Shown piece by piece: positions 17,339 through 24,666 of a stretch of DNA of 49,291 bases. A program made the position numbers and the translations under genes. The notes beneath the pieces were generated by a model. It saw only the letters and a program-made list of their open reading frames with translations. It was not told the origin of the DNA and made no database searches. The stretch is from Verrucomicrobiales bacterium (GTDB lineage: Bacteria; Verrucomicrobiota; Verrucomicrobiia; Verrucomicrobiales; V1-33), in the NCBI GenBank assembly GCA_947460575.1, contig CANHIJ010000015.1, positions 1 to 49,291 on the forward strand, given 5' to 3'. Position 1 is the stretch's first letter. Every line of letters begins with the position of its first letter.

Positions 17339-18553
17339 CTACTTGTCGGCGAGGGCGGCGACGCCGGGGAGGACCTTGCCTTCGAGGAGTTCGAGGCTGG
17401 CACCGCCGCCGGTGGAGATGAAAGTGACTTGGTCGGCGACGCCGGCTTTTTTGACGGCTTTGACGCTGTCGCCGCCGCCGATGATGGTTTTGGCCTCGCG
17501 GTTGGCGGCGATGGCGTGGGCGATGTCGAAAGTGCCCTTGGCGCAGGCGGGGATTTCGAAGACGCCCATGGGGCCGTTCCAGAGGACGGTGCGGGCGCGG
17601 GCGATTTCGGCGCTGAAGAGTGTGACGGATTCCGGGCCGATGTCGACGCCTTCCCAGTCGTCGGGGATGCTTTCGCCGGGCTGGGTGTAGCGGGTTTCAC
17701 CGACCTGCTGGCTGGGGAAGTCGAAGCGATCGGTGATGAGGGCGTCGACGGGGATGAGGAACTTGACGCCGCGGGCCTGGGCTTTGGCGAGGGCGGCGGC
17801 GGCGATGGGTTCCCACTCTGGTTTGTAGAGGCTTTTGCCGAGGGTGATGCCTTGGACGAGTTTGCGGAAGGTGTAGGCCATGCCGCCGCCGATGATGATG
17901 GTGTCGGCTTTTTCGAGGAGGGCGTTGATGACGTTGATTTTGTCGCTGACTTTGGCGCCGCCGAGGATGACCACAAAGGGGCGCTGGGGGTCTTGCAATT
18001 CGTCGTGCATGTAGGCCAGCTCCTTCTCCATGAGGAGGCCGCTGACGGCGGGGAGGAAGGCGGCGACGCCGGCGGTGGAGCTGTGGGCGCGGTGGGCGCT
18101 GCCAAAGGCGTCGTTGACGTAGATTTCCGCGAGGGCGGCGAATTGGCGGGAGAGGTCGGGGTCGTTTTGTTCTTCGCCGGGGTGGAAGCGGACGTTTTCG
18201 AGGAGGAGGACGCCGCCGTCGGGGAGGGCGCGGGCCATGGATTCAGCTTCGGCGCCGACGCTCGTGGGGCAGAAGGCCACGGGAACCCCGAGGAGGGTGC
18301 TGAGGGCGGCGGCGACGGGGCGGAGGCTCTGTTGGGGGTCGATTTGGCCCTTGGGGCGGCCGAGGTGGCTGCAGAGGATGATTTTGGCACCCTGGGCGAT
18401 GAGGTATTGCAGGGTGGGGAGAGTTTCCTCGATGCGGGTGGCGTCGGTGATGACCATGGCGCCGTCTTTGGCTTCGAGGGGGACGTTGAAATCGACGCGC
18501 ACGAGGCAGCGTTTGCCGGAGGGGTTGATGTCGCGGATGCTTTGCTTGGCCAT
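17339..18553 (-). CDS. pgk: Phosphoglycerate kinase
   Basis: Pgk transfers phosphate between 1,3-bisphosphoglycerate and ADP in glycolysis. It is 404 residues with all family marks: RVDFNVPLE near the N-terminus, SHLGRPKG, ENVRFHPGE, NDAFGSAHRAHSST, ILGGAKVSDKI, GNPMGVFE-type VLWNGPMGVFEIP, and the nucleotide-binding IIGGGDSVKAVKKAG and STGGGASLELLEG. The gene stands alone between the cysteine desulfurase and DUF1553 genes, followed by a stem-loop terminator. C-ending codons dominate, as in other minus-strand genes. Confidence 0.97.
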   Translation of the reverse strand: MAKQSIRDINPSGKRCLVRVDFNVPLEAKDGAMVITDATRIEETLPTLQYLIAQGAKIILCSHLGRPKGQIDPQQSLRPVAAALSTLLGVPVAFCPTSVGAEAESMARALPDGGVLLLENVRFHPGEEQNDPDLSRQFAALAEIYVNDAFGSAHRAHSSTAGVAAFLPAVSGLLMEKELAYMHDELQDPQRPFVVILGGAKVSDKINVINALLEKADTIIIGGGMAYTFRKLVQGITLGKSLYKPEWEPIAAAALAKAQARGVKFLIPVDALITDRFDFPSQQVGETRYTQPGESIPDDWEGVDIGPESVTLFSAEIARARTVLWNGPMGVFEIPACAKGTFDIAHAIAANREAKTIIGGGDSVKAVKKAGVADQVTFISTGGGASLELLEGKVLPGVAALADK

Positions 18554-18619
18554 AAGTCAGTGGGGATGAGGTGAGTCGGAAAAGTGAGCCGGGCCATAGC
18601 GCCGCCCGGGGGCAATTGC

Positions 18620-18638
18620 AAACGCCGCCTGGGCGGCG
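18620..18638 (-). terminator. Weak hairpin after the cysteine desulfurase gene
   Basis: In the minus direction CGCCGCC and GGCGGCG form a tight stem followed by TTTGC. It lies about 15 bp beyond the cysteine desulfurase stop and before pgk. The loop is very small and the U run short, so termination is only possible, not certain. Confidence 0.3.
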
Positions 18639-18650
18639 CGGCGCAGAAAG

Positions 18651-19799
18651 TTAGAGGGCCAAGGCGGGGCCGGAGGGGGGGCGCTGGGCGATGCCGACGT
18701 GGACCGCGGCGAGGGCTTCGGCGAGGGCCAACCAGTCGTCGGGGGTGGTGTCCCAGCCGCTGCTCAGGCGCAGGGCTTGTCCGGCGGCGGGGCCGGGCAG
18801 GCCCATGGCGAGGAGGACGTCGGAGGCGCCGCCGCCGCGGCTGCAGGCGGAGCCCGTGGAAGTGGCGAAGCCGCGGGCGCTGAGGCGGGCCAACCACTTG
18901 ACGTTGAGCGGGGGCGGCAGGGCCAGGAGGACGGTGTTCCAGAGGCGGGGGGCGGCGCCGGCGAGGAGGGTGGCCTCGGGAAGGAGAGCTTGCAGGCGGT
19001 CCTCAAAGGCCTGCCGGGCCTGGAGGCGGGCGGGCTGGAGGGCGGCGGCGGAGGATTCTACAGCTTCCCAGGCCGCCATCATGGCGGCGATGGCGGGGAC
19101 GTTTTCGGTGCCAGCGCGGCGGCGCTCCTCCTGGGGTCCGCCGCGCAGCCAGCGGAGGGGGCGGCCGGAGCTGGGGACTTTGAGGAAGCCGATGCCCTTG
19201 GGGCCGCCGAACTTGTGGGCGCTGCCCGTGACGAAATCGCAGGCCCCCAAGCCTGCAGAGGGCATTTTTCCGATCCACTGGGCGGCATCGCAGAGGAAGA
19301 GGGCCCCGTGGCGGCGGCAGAGCGCCAGGGCCTCGGGCCACGGTTGGAGGGCGCCGGTTTCGTTGTTGGCGGCCATCAGGGCCACTAGGCCGGGGCGCTG
19401 GGTGGCGAGGATTTCCTCCAGGGCGGCGAGGTCGGCGACCCCGCTGGGGGAGAGGGGAATGCGGGAAAGGCGGTCGGCAAAGTGGTGGTGGGCGGGCTCG
19501 CTGACGCAGGGGTGCTCGGCGGCGCTGAGGGCGATGGGGTGGAGCCCGGCGGCGGCGGCGTGGGCCAGGGCGGCGTTGTTGGCCTCGGTGGCGCCGGAGA
19601 GGAAAACGATGTCCTCGGCGGCGCAGCCGAGGCGGTCGGCCACGACTTCCCGGCAGTCCTGGAGGCGCTGGCGGGCGGCTCCGGCGGCGCGGTAGAGGCT
19701 GGAGGGATTGTGCCAATGGTGGTCGGCGGCCTCCAGCCAGGCCTCCCGGGCCGCGGGGTGCAGGGGGGTGGTGGCGTTGTAGTCGAAGTATCCGTTCAC
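18651..19799 (-). CDS. Cysteine desulfurase (NifS/IscS family)
   Basis: A 382-residue PLP enzyme that removes sulfur from cysteine for Fe-S clusters or thio-cofactors. It opens with [12 protein letters not shown], has the GATEAN motif, the PLP region LAANNETG (here [13 protein letters not shown]), the Schiff-base lysine in [24 protein letters not shown], and the catalytic Cys in [10 protein letters not shown]. The short active-site loop looks like the NifS/IscS class rather than SufS. The start codon is GTG at 19799. No IscU, SufE-like or tRNA-thiolation partner is adjacent. It is the most upstream gene of the minus-strand block and diverges from rpsB. Confidence 0.92.
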   Translation of the reverse strand: MNGYFDYNATTPLHPAAREAWLEAADHHWHNPSSLYRAAGAARQRLQDCREVVADRLGCAAEDIVFLSGATEANNAALAHAAAAGLHPIALSAAEHPCVSEPAHHHFADRLSRIPLSPSGVADLAALEEILATQRPGLVALMAANNETGALQPWPEALALCRRHGALFLCDAAQWIGKMPSAGLGACDFVTGSAHKFGGPKGIGFLKVPSSGRPLRWLRGGPQEERRRAGTENVPAIAAMMAAWEAVESSAAALQPARLQARQAFEDRLQALLPEATLLAGAAPRLWNTVLLALPPPLNVKWLARLSARGFATSTGSACSRGGGASDVLLAMGLPGPAAGQALRLSSGWDTTPDDWLALAEALAAVHVGIAQRPPSGPALAL

Positions 19800-19855
19800 G
19801 GCCCGAGTGTGGGGCGGGGCGGCAAGTCCGTCAAATCCCGCGCCGAGAAATCCAC

Positions 19856-19883
19856 TTGCGCGCCTCTGCTTTGCCCCTAAATT
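19856..19883 (+). promoter_or_regulatory. Candidate promoter for rpsB-tsf
   Basis: A TTGCGC hexamer at 19856-19861 and TAAATT at 19878-19883 are separated by 16 bp, a plausible sigma-70 layout. The -10 matches four of six consensus bases and the -35 three of six. The resulting leader of more than 100 bases before the rpsB ATG leaves room for an S2 autoregulatory structure; a small hairpin gtcc-tttac-ggac lies inside it. This is inferred from sequence only. Confidence 0.35.
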
Positions 19884-20004
19884 CGCCGCCCCTGCCCTGG
19901 TGGGCCGGGACGACCACTATCCACATACATCCTCAACGACCCTGCTGCCGGATCGGATTCCGAGCTGTCCTTTACGGGACGGTGTTGGCCAAGGGAACCT
20001 CGCT

Positions 20005-20742
20005 ATGAATACTGAATTGCTCAAAGACCTCATCGAAGCCGGCGTCCACTTCGGACACCAAACCAAAAAGTGGAATCCAGGCATGAAGCCGTTCCTGCTC
20101 AGCACGCGGAATAAGGTCCACATCATCAATCTCGAAGAAACCACCAAGCAGCTCTCCGCCGCCGCCGACTTCCTCTGCGACGAAGCCAAAAAGGGCAAGA
20201 AGATCCTCTTCGTGGGCTGCAAGCGCCAGGCCCAAGACGCGGTCCGCGAAGCCGCCGAAACCACCGGCCAATACTACGTCAACCACCGCTGGCTGGGGGG
20301 CACCCTCACCAATTTTGAGACCATCAAGAAGAGCATCTCCCGCATGAAGTACCTCGAGACCATCGAGCAGCAGGCGGAATTCAAAATGATGTCCAAGAAA
20401 GAACTCGCCGCCCTCGGCCGCGAAAAAGCCAAGTTGCAGCGCAACCTCAGCGGCATCCGCGAAATGGGCGGAGCTCCCGACATCATGGTGATCGTCGACT
20501 CCCACCGCGAAGCCATTGCGGTGGCTGAAGGTCAGCGCTTGGGCATCCCCATTGTGGCCATGACTGACAGTAATGCAGATCCTGACAAGGTTGACTATCC
20601 GATTGCTTCTAACGACGATGCGGTGCGCTCCATTCGCATCATTTTGCAGCACCTGGTGACCCCGCTCTTGGCGACCTTGGAGATGGCCGGACGGGCCCCT
20701 CGCAAGAAGGCTGAAAAGGCCGAAGCCGAAGTTGCCGCCTGA
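20005..20742 (+). CDS. rpsB: Small ribosomal subunit protein S2 (uS2)
   Basis: A 245-residue S2 protein, the usual length. Family marks include [16 protein letters not shown] [18 protein letters not shown] at the N-terminus, [42 protein letters not shown], and [18 protein letters not shown]. The ATG at 20005 gives the conserved start; an open frame reaching further upstream is not conserved. An AAGGGA Shine-Dalgarno lies 9-10 bases before it. tsf follows after 120 bp, the common rpsB-tsf pair. Codons end mainly in C here although the gene is on the plus strand, unlike most plus-strand neighbours, as expected for a highly expressed gene. Confidence 0.97.
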   Translation: MNTELLKDLIEAGVHFGHQTKKWNPGMKPFLLSTRNKVHIINLEETTKQLSAAADFLCDEAKKGKKILFVGCKRQAQDAVREAAETTGQYYVNHRWLGGTLTNFETIKKSISRMKYLETIEQQAEFKMMSKKELAALGREKAKLQRNLSGIREMGGAPDIMVIVDSHREAIAVAEGQRLGIPIVAMTDSNADPDKVDYPIASNDDAVRSIRIILQHLVTPLLATLEMAGRAPRKKAEKAEAEVAA

Positions 20743-20862
20743 TCCGCAGCGGCGGGCTTCCCGCCGATCCCATTCCCAACCCTGGTGGCGGCGGCGAGGT
20801 CCATCCTCTCCGCCGCCACTGCTTTTTGAACCGCTCCCTTTCTAACTCTAAACTAACATATT

Positions 20863-21759
20863 ATGGCCGAAATTACCGCATCGACTGTCAATGAACTCCG
20901 CCGCAAGACTAACGCTGGCATGATGGATTGCAAAAAAGCCCTTACCGAAGCCGGTGGGGACATGGAAGCTGCGATCGATATCCTGCGCAAGAAGGGCATC
21001 GCCTCCAGCAGCAAGCGGGCCGACCGCGAAGCTAAGGAGGGGACGGTGCAGGCGCTGCTCAACGCCGACGCCACGGTGGGGGCCCTGGTGGAAGTGAACT
21101 GCGAGACTGACTTTGTGGGCAAGAACGAAGGGTTCCGCAGCTTTGTGGACACCGTGGCCCGCCAAATCATCAGCGAAGGCACCACCGATGGCGACCTCGC
21201 CGCGGCCCTGGCCCAGCCGGTGGCTGGGGGCACCCTCAGCCTCGACGAAGTGATCAAGGCCAAGGGCGGCGAAGTGGGGGAAAACATCGTGCTGCGCCGC
21301 TTTGTGCGCTTCGCGGCTCCCGCGGGCGGCGCGCTGGCAAGCTACATTCACCTCGGCGGCAAGGTCGGGGTGCTGGTCGAAGCCACCGCGGGCAAGGCCG
21401 AAACTCTGGCCTCCGAAGCTTTCAAGACCCTGCTCAAGGACATCAACCTCCACATCGCCGCAAGCAGCCCGATCTGTGTTGGCCGGGAGGCGGTGGACGC
21501 GGATTTGGTGGCCAAAGAGCGCGCCATCTATGCCGACTCCGACCGCCTCAAGGGCAAGCCTGCGGGGGTCATCGAAAGCATCCTAACGGGGATGCTGAGC
21601 AAGTTTTTCAGCCAGGTTTGCCTGCTCGAACAAGCCTTTGTCAAGGATCCCGACAAAACGGTCGGCCAGTTGGTCGAGGAGACCAGCAAGGCTTTGGGCG
21701 ACACCATTGCGGTGACCCGCTTTGTGCGCTTCGCCCTCGGCGAGGAACTCAAGGCTTGA
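20863..21759 (+). CDS. tsf: Translation elongation factor Ts
   Basis: EF-Ts recycles EF-Tu from the GDP to the nucleotide-free state. It has 298 residues, with the N-terminal UBA-like domain (VNELRRKTNAGMMDCKKAL), the TDFVGKNEGFRSFV motif (after VNCE), the core repeats, and the HIAASSP and KPAGVIESILTGMLSKFF segments. The reading frame is intact and the length is normal. The leader ctaaactaacatatt before the ATG has no Shine-Dalgarno. It follows rpsB by 120 bp and ends at a strong stem-loop. Confidence 0.97.
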   Translation: MAEITASTVNELRRKTNAGMMDCKKALTEAGGDMEAAIDILRKKGIASSSKRADREAKEGTVQALLNADATVGALVEVNCETDFVGKNEGFRSFVDTVARQIISEGTTDGDLAAALAQPVAGGTLSLDEVIKAKGGEVGENIVLRRFVRFAAPAGGALASYIHLGGKVGVLVEATAGKAETLASEAFKTLLKDINLHIAASSPICVGREAVDADLVAKERAIYADSDRLKGKPAGVIESILTGMLSKFFSQVCLLEQAFVKDPDKTVGQLVEETSKALGDTIAVTRFVRFALGEELKA

Positions 21760-21806
21760 CCCGCGGCTGCGGAGCCAGGCCTCCGCAGCGACCTGAATGC
21801 GCAATT

Positions 21807-21843
21807 CCCCGCTTCCGGCCCCGGCTGGAGGCGGGGATTTTTG
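21807..21843 (+). terminator. Rho-independent terminator after tsf
   Basis: A 10-bp stem pairs ccccgcttcc (21807-21816) with ggaggcgggg (21827-21836), one G-U pair, around a 10-base loop, followed by attttt. It lies 47 bp after the tsf stop and is the clearest intrinsic terminator of the window. Confidence 0.85.
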
Positions 21844-21951
21844 TTGGCTGGGGGAGCTGGCTTAATCCTAGAACCGGGTTTTTGTCGGCCGGAATACCGC
21901 GCGCCAACGTTGCGCGATCCGCTGGCACGCCGAACCACGCCGCCCCAGATC

Positions 21952-22041
21952 GCGGCCCTTCAGGCCGCCCCATCATTGGCGTTCTCAACCCAGGGCGTGG
22001 CCCTGGGTTGAGGGATGATGGCCCGTTGGGCCAATGATGGG
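21952..22041 (-). repeat. Three-hairpin dispersed repeat, copy 3 (inverted, nested)
   Basis: Read on the minus strand this has the same order of hairpins as copy 1. An outer 12-bp inverted repeat, cccatcattggc (21969-21980) and gccaatgatggg (22030-22041), encloses an 11-bp hairpin, caacccagggc (21986-21996) and gccctgggttg (22000-22010) with a 3-base loop. A 6-bp hairpin gcggcc/ggccgc (21952-21957/21963-21968) and ggcccgttgggcc (22020-22032) complete the unit. The outer repeat is special to this copy and would allow a cruciform. Confidence 0.75.
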
Positions 22042-22233
22042 TCCACGTTGCTGATCCCGGGCCTTGCCCTGGGCTAACTTAGTGTGCCCGGTGGGGGCGC
22101 AGAAAACCCGGGCGTGATCCGGTGCTTGGGCTGACGTGACCGCATGAAGTCCATTTTGCTAATTATGCGTATTGATGATCAGTGAGTTCCGAATGCTGAA
22201 ATGGTCCTTGGGGGACTTTTTGCGGTGACGTCT

Positions 22234-22350
22234 GGGCGGCGCGGTGCCCCATAGGGCGCTGATTCTGAGCGCCCATGGCGCGGTCTACGCCAGCCCAGGG
22301 CAACGCCCTGGGACTGGGGCCAAAAAGAGCCCCGAGCCCTGAAGGGGCGG
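22234..22350 (+). repeat. Three-hairpin dispersed repeat, copy 2
   Basis: The order is gcccc-ata-gggc, then cccagggc (22294-22301) with gccctggg (22305-22312), then gccct-gaa-ggggc (22336-22348). The middle and last hairpins match copy 1 closely in sequence and order; the first is more diverged and a second small inverted repeat (gcgcccatggcgc region) is added. Conceptual translations of copies 1 and 2 on the minus strand share short strings such as QGVALGW, which explains spurious open frames. Confidence 0.65.
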
Positions 22351-22480
22351 CCTAATCGGCGGGCTACATCGCGCACTTTTTCATGACATGGGCGCGTTGT
22401 GGGATGCCCCCGCCCTCCGGGTGGGTCCACCGCCCACGCTGCGCCGGGGGGGTTTGACCGCGCAAGGGACTCACCTAAAC

Positions 22481-22680
22481 CTAAAAACGGGAGTTGCCTA
22501 GCTTCATTCGCGAGCGCGAGGTTCAGGTGAATTAGTGTTAGGCTTGCTTCTTGCGCGTTGGGCATTTTGGGGGGACGGAGCGCTGGCACCCCGGCAGGGG
22601 TGCCAGAGCGGCCGACCCCAAAAAGCCCACGCGCCAGCGCTCTGCGTCCACCGAATACGCTAGTCAACTCCCGCTTTTAG
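22481..22680. mobile_element. MITE-like element with 22-bp terminal inverted repeats
   Basis: The ends are inverted copies, ctaaaaacgggagttgcc... (22481-22502) and the complement of ...caactcccgcttttag (22659-22680), identical at 20 of 22 positions. The 200-bp element has no coding frame and carries strong internal hairpins. The flanks both contain ctaaa within a few bases, which could be a remnant target duplication, but this is not exact. The size, ends and lack of genes fit a miniature inverted-repeat element. No matching transposase is in the window. Confidence 0.5.
22565..22649. repeat. Nested long hairpin inside the MITE-like element
   Basis: A 10-bp perfect hairpin ctggcacccc (22583-22592) and ggggtgccag (22597-22606) competes with an outer stem in which ggacg and gagcgctggc (22573-22587) pair with gccagcgctc and cgtcc (22633-22649), apart from a 2-base bulge. 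A further pair ttttgggg (22565-22572) and ccccaaaa (22616-22623) is possible. The alternatives exclude one another, so the sequence could switch between two folds in RNA or single-stranded DNA. Confidence 0.6.
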
Positions 22681-22757
22681 GCTAAAGGATGCGTCTCTTG
22701 AGGAGAAAAAACGACACATCCTCCGTCCTTATCGAAAAAAGGCCCCGTGGCCGCGTA

Positions 22758-22779
22758 TCAACTCCCGGTTTTTGGTTTA
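22758..22779 (-). repeat. Solitary copy of the MITE-like end motif
   Basis: The complement reads aaaccaaaaaccgggagttga, close to the 22481 end (ctaaaaacgggagttg). It lies about 80 bp from the right end of the element and in the same orientation as that end. A hairpin ggcc-ccgt-ggcc lies just before it. Confidence 0.45.
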
Positions 22780-22915
22780 TTCAGGAGGTAGGGTGGGCCT
22801 GGCGCGGGGTTGGTTGTTTGGGGAGGCGGCGCGGGCGGGGCGGCTGATCTGGCGGCGGCCTGGGGTTGGGATTGAGCACGCTGCTGCCCGGGGGCGGGGC
22901 TGCGGGGGAGAAAAC

Positions 22916-23959
22916 CTACTGGCGGGAGGCGCGGCGGAGGCGCTCCATGAGGGCGACGCCTACGCCGCGCAGGGGGACGGGCTCGGAGATGATTTCATCG
23001 ACGCCGAGTTCGTCGAGGGTGCGGAGGCAGTGGAAGAAGCGGAGGGCGGCCTCGGGGAGTTTGCCGCTGCCGGGGCTGAGGACGAGCACGTGGTCCCACT
23101 CGGTGAGGTCGAGGAAGCCGTCTTCGGCGTCGCCCCGGTAGCTGAGGAGGGCGTAGCGTTTGCCGGGTTCGGGGAGGAAATTTTGGGGATTTTCCAGGAG
23201 GCGGAGGGGGGTGGAGGGGGCGTAGTGGTGGGGGAGTTGGCCGGGGACTTCGGGGGGAGGGATTTGGCCCTTTTTGTCGGGCTGGCCGTTGGCCCACTCG
23301 ATTTTTCCGTAGGGCTGGAGGTCCTCCTTGGTGAGGGGGCCGGCGCGGAGGATGCGGAAGATGGGTTTGCCTTGGCTGGTGGGGATGATGCGAATGATGG
23401 TGGATTCGATGCCCTCGGGGCAGGCCCCGGCGTCGAGGATGAGGGGGATGCGGCCCTCTAATTCCTTCATGACGGCGGCGGCGGAGGTGGGGGAAATGCG
23501 GCCGAAGCGGTTGGCGCTGGGAGCGGCCAAGGGGCCGCCGAAGCTAGTCACCACGGCTTTAAAAACGGGATGGGAACTCATGCGCACGGCCACGGTGGGG
23601 AGGCCGGCGGTGACGGCGTCGGGGAGGCCGGGAGCTTTGGGCAGAACCAGGGTGAGGGGTCCGGGCCAAAATTTGTCGATCAGGGTGGCGACGGTTTCCG
23701 CCATTTCGGGGGGGACGAGGGCGACGTCGGCGAGGCGCTTGCGGTGGGGCAGGTGGACGATCAGGGGGTCGAAGGAGGGGCGCGCTTTGGCTTCGAAAAT
23801 GCGGGCGACGGCGGCGGGGTTGAGGGCGTCGGCGGCGAGGCCGTAGACGGTTTCGGTGGGCAGGGCCACGGCTTCGCCTTCGCGCAAAAATTCGACGGCC
23901 TGGCTGACGGCGGTGCGGAGGAGGTCGGCCCGGTCGGTGGGGGCAATAAAGGTGTCCAT
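22916..23959 (-). CDS. Threonylcarbamoyl-AMP synthase (Sua5 family)
   Basis: The enzyme makes threonylcarbamoyl-AMP for the t6A modification of tRNAs that read ANN codons. The 347-residue protein has the YrdC domain: LREGEAVALPTETVYGLAADA, KARPSFDPLIVHL, FWPGPLTLVLPKA, VAVRMSSHPVFKAV and PLAAPSANRFGRISPTSA. The C-terminal Sua5 extension (from about 205) makes it the long Sua5 form rather than short TsaC. The ATG at 23959 gives the expected N-terminus; the frame continues upstream as a shadow of ogt. It follows ogt by 34 bp, a probable operon. Confidence 0.93.
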   Translation of the reverse strand: MDTFIAPTDRADLLRTAVSQAVEFLREGEAVALPTETVYGLAADALNPAAVARIFEAKARPSFDPLIVHLPHRKRLADVALVPPEMAETVATLIDKFWPGPLTLVLPKAPGLPDAVTAGLPTVAVRMSSHPVFKAVVTSFGGPLAAPSANRFGRISPTSAAAVMKELEGRIPLILDAGACPEGIESTIIRIIPTSQGKPIFRILRAGPLTKEDLQPYGKIEWANGQPDKKGQIPPPEVPGQLPHHYAPSTPLRLLENPQNFLPEPGKRYALLSYRGDAEDGFLDLTEWDHVLVLSPGSGKLPEAALRFFHCLRTLDELGVDEIISEPVPLRGVGVALMERLRRASRQ

Positions 23960-23993
23960 GGGAAGCGGTAACACCGTCAGGTGGCCACCGCCG

Positions 23994-24485
23994 TCAAGAG
24001 CTTGCTTTGGGTGCGCCGCGGGCTTCGTGGGCGAGGAGCCAGGATTTGGCGGCGAGTCCCCAGCGGTAGCCGGCGAGGGCGCCATGGGCGGCGACGACGC
24101 GATGGCAGGGCAGGACAATGGCGAGGGGGTTGCGGCTGCAGGCGGAAGCGAGGGCGCGGGCGGCGGAGGGTCGGCCGAGGGCGGCGGCTTGCTGGCTATA
24201 GGACTGGGTGGAGCCGAAGGGGATGGCGCGGAGGGAGGCCCAGACTTGGCGCTGGAAGGGGGTGCCGAGGGGGTCGAGGGGGAGGTCAAAGGCGGTGCGG
24301 GCGCCGCGGAAGTATTGGGCCAACTGGCGGAGGGGTTCGGCGAAGGCGGGATTTTCCAGTCCGTGGGGGGCGGGGTCGCCGTCGGGGCCCAAGAGGGAGA
24401 GGCCGCGCAGGCCCCGGGCGGAGGCGACGAGGAGCAGGGGGCCGAGGGGGGAGGGCGCGGTGGCGCGCCAGGTGGGATCGGCCAT
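23994..24485 (-). CDS. ogt: Methylated-DNA-protein cysteine methyltransferase
   Basis: A 163-residue suicide repair protein that takes alkyl groups from O6-alkylguanine. It shows FQRQVWASLRAIPFGSTQSY, the helix-turn-helix recognition region with ALASACSRNPLAIVLPCHRVV, and the acceptor Cys in PCHRV. The ATG at 24485 is preferred. A start at 24527 would add 14 residues encoded by the heptamer repeat and fits no homolog. It lies head to head with the HrgA-like gene across an AT-rich stretch, so the promoters share about 180 bp. Confidence 0.92.
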   Translation of the reverse strand: MADPTWRATAPSPLGPLLLVASARGLRGLSLLGPDGDPAPHGLENPAFAEPLRQLAQYFRGARTAFDLPLDPLGTPFQRQVWASLRAIPFGSTQSYSQQAAALGRPSAARALASACSRNPLAIVLPCHRVVAAHGALAGYRWGLAAKSWLLAHEARGAPKASS

Positions 24486-24490
24486 GGGGT

Positions 24491-24515
24491 GAAGGATGAA
24501 GGATGAAGGATGAAG
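24491..24515. repeat. Heptamer tandem repeat upstream of ogt
   Basis: Three perfect gatgaag units (24495-24515), preceded by a partial unit, lie between the ogt start and the AT-rich stretch. In the minus direction they fall in the ogt leader and could alter its start region by slippage. Similar short repeats are common in intergenic DNA of this phylum, as far as I know. Confidence 0.7.
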
Positions 24516-24524
24516 GCTCCGCGC

Positions 24525-24580
24525 CATAATAACTTTAATATAAGTTTATTAAATGATCCATTAAATTGGACAAAGATGGG
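24525..24580. promoter_or_regulatory. AT-rich divergent promoter region
   Basis: About 50 bp are much richer in A and T than anything near them. They contain aactt-taatat-aagtt (24531-24546), an inverted repeat with 5-bp arms, and a second imperfect palindrome around ttaaatgatccattaa (24549-24564). Several -10-like hexamers (TATATT on the minus strand) are possible, so no single promoter is assigned. The region lies between ogt (minus) and the HrgA-like gene (plus) and is a good candidate binding site for a regulator. Confidence 0.5.
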
Positions 24581-24666
24581 ATGTGGATGGCTTGACGCGG
24601 GGGGAGGCAGGTTCCAGGCTGGGAGGATGAGCGCCGCCGGAACGGGCGAGGGCTCGGGCAACGCAC

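Larger units (their letters stand above)
21844..22915. other. 1.1-kb gene-free repeat island
   Basis: No supported gene lies between the tsf terminator and the 3' end of the sua5 gene. Short open frames on both strands have no domain and read through palindromes. The region is packed with secondary structure: two full three-hairpin repeats and a partial copy of the middle hairpin (22055-22074), a 200-bp element with terminal inverted repeats, a nested long hairpin, and an extra solitary end motif. GC skew is weaker than in the coding flanks, which fits repeated insertion rather than decayed coding sequence. Confidence 0.75.

Noticed and set aside
17179..18897. An N-terminal extension of the DUF1553 frame across pgk
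   Set aside because: The extension is a shadow of pgk. The signal peptide fixes the real start at 17178.
22055..22350. A CRISPR array in the repeat island
   Set aside because: The repeats are few, differ in length and orientation, and are not separated by uniform spacers. No cas gene is present.
22179..22667. A 162-residue open frame on the minus strand in the repeat island
   Set aside because: It reads through copy 2 of the hairpin repeat and the MITE-like element. It has no domain and its composition is typical of repeat translation.
21844..22915. A tRNA or rRNA gene in the island
   Set aside because: The hairpins do not form a cloverleaf, there is no T-loop or anticodon arm pattern, and no rRNA stretch is recognisable.
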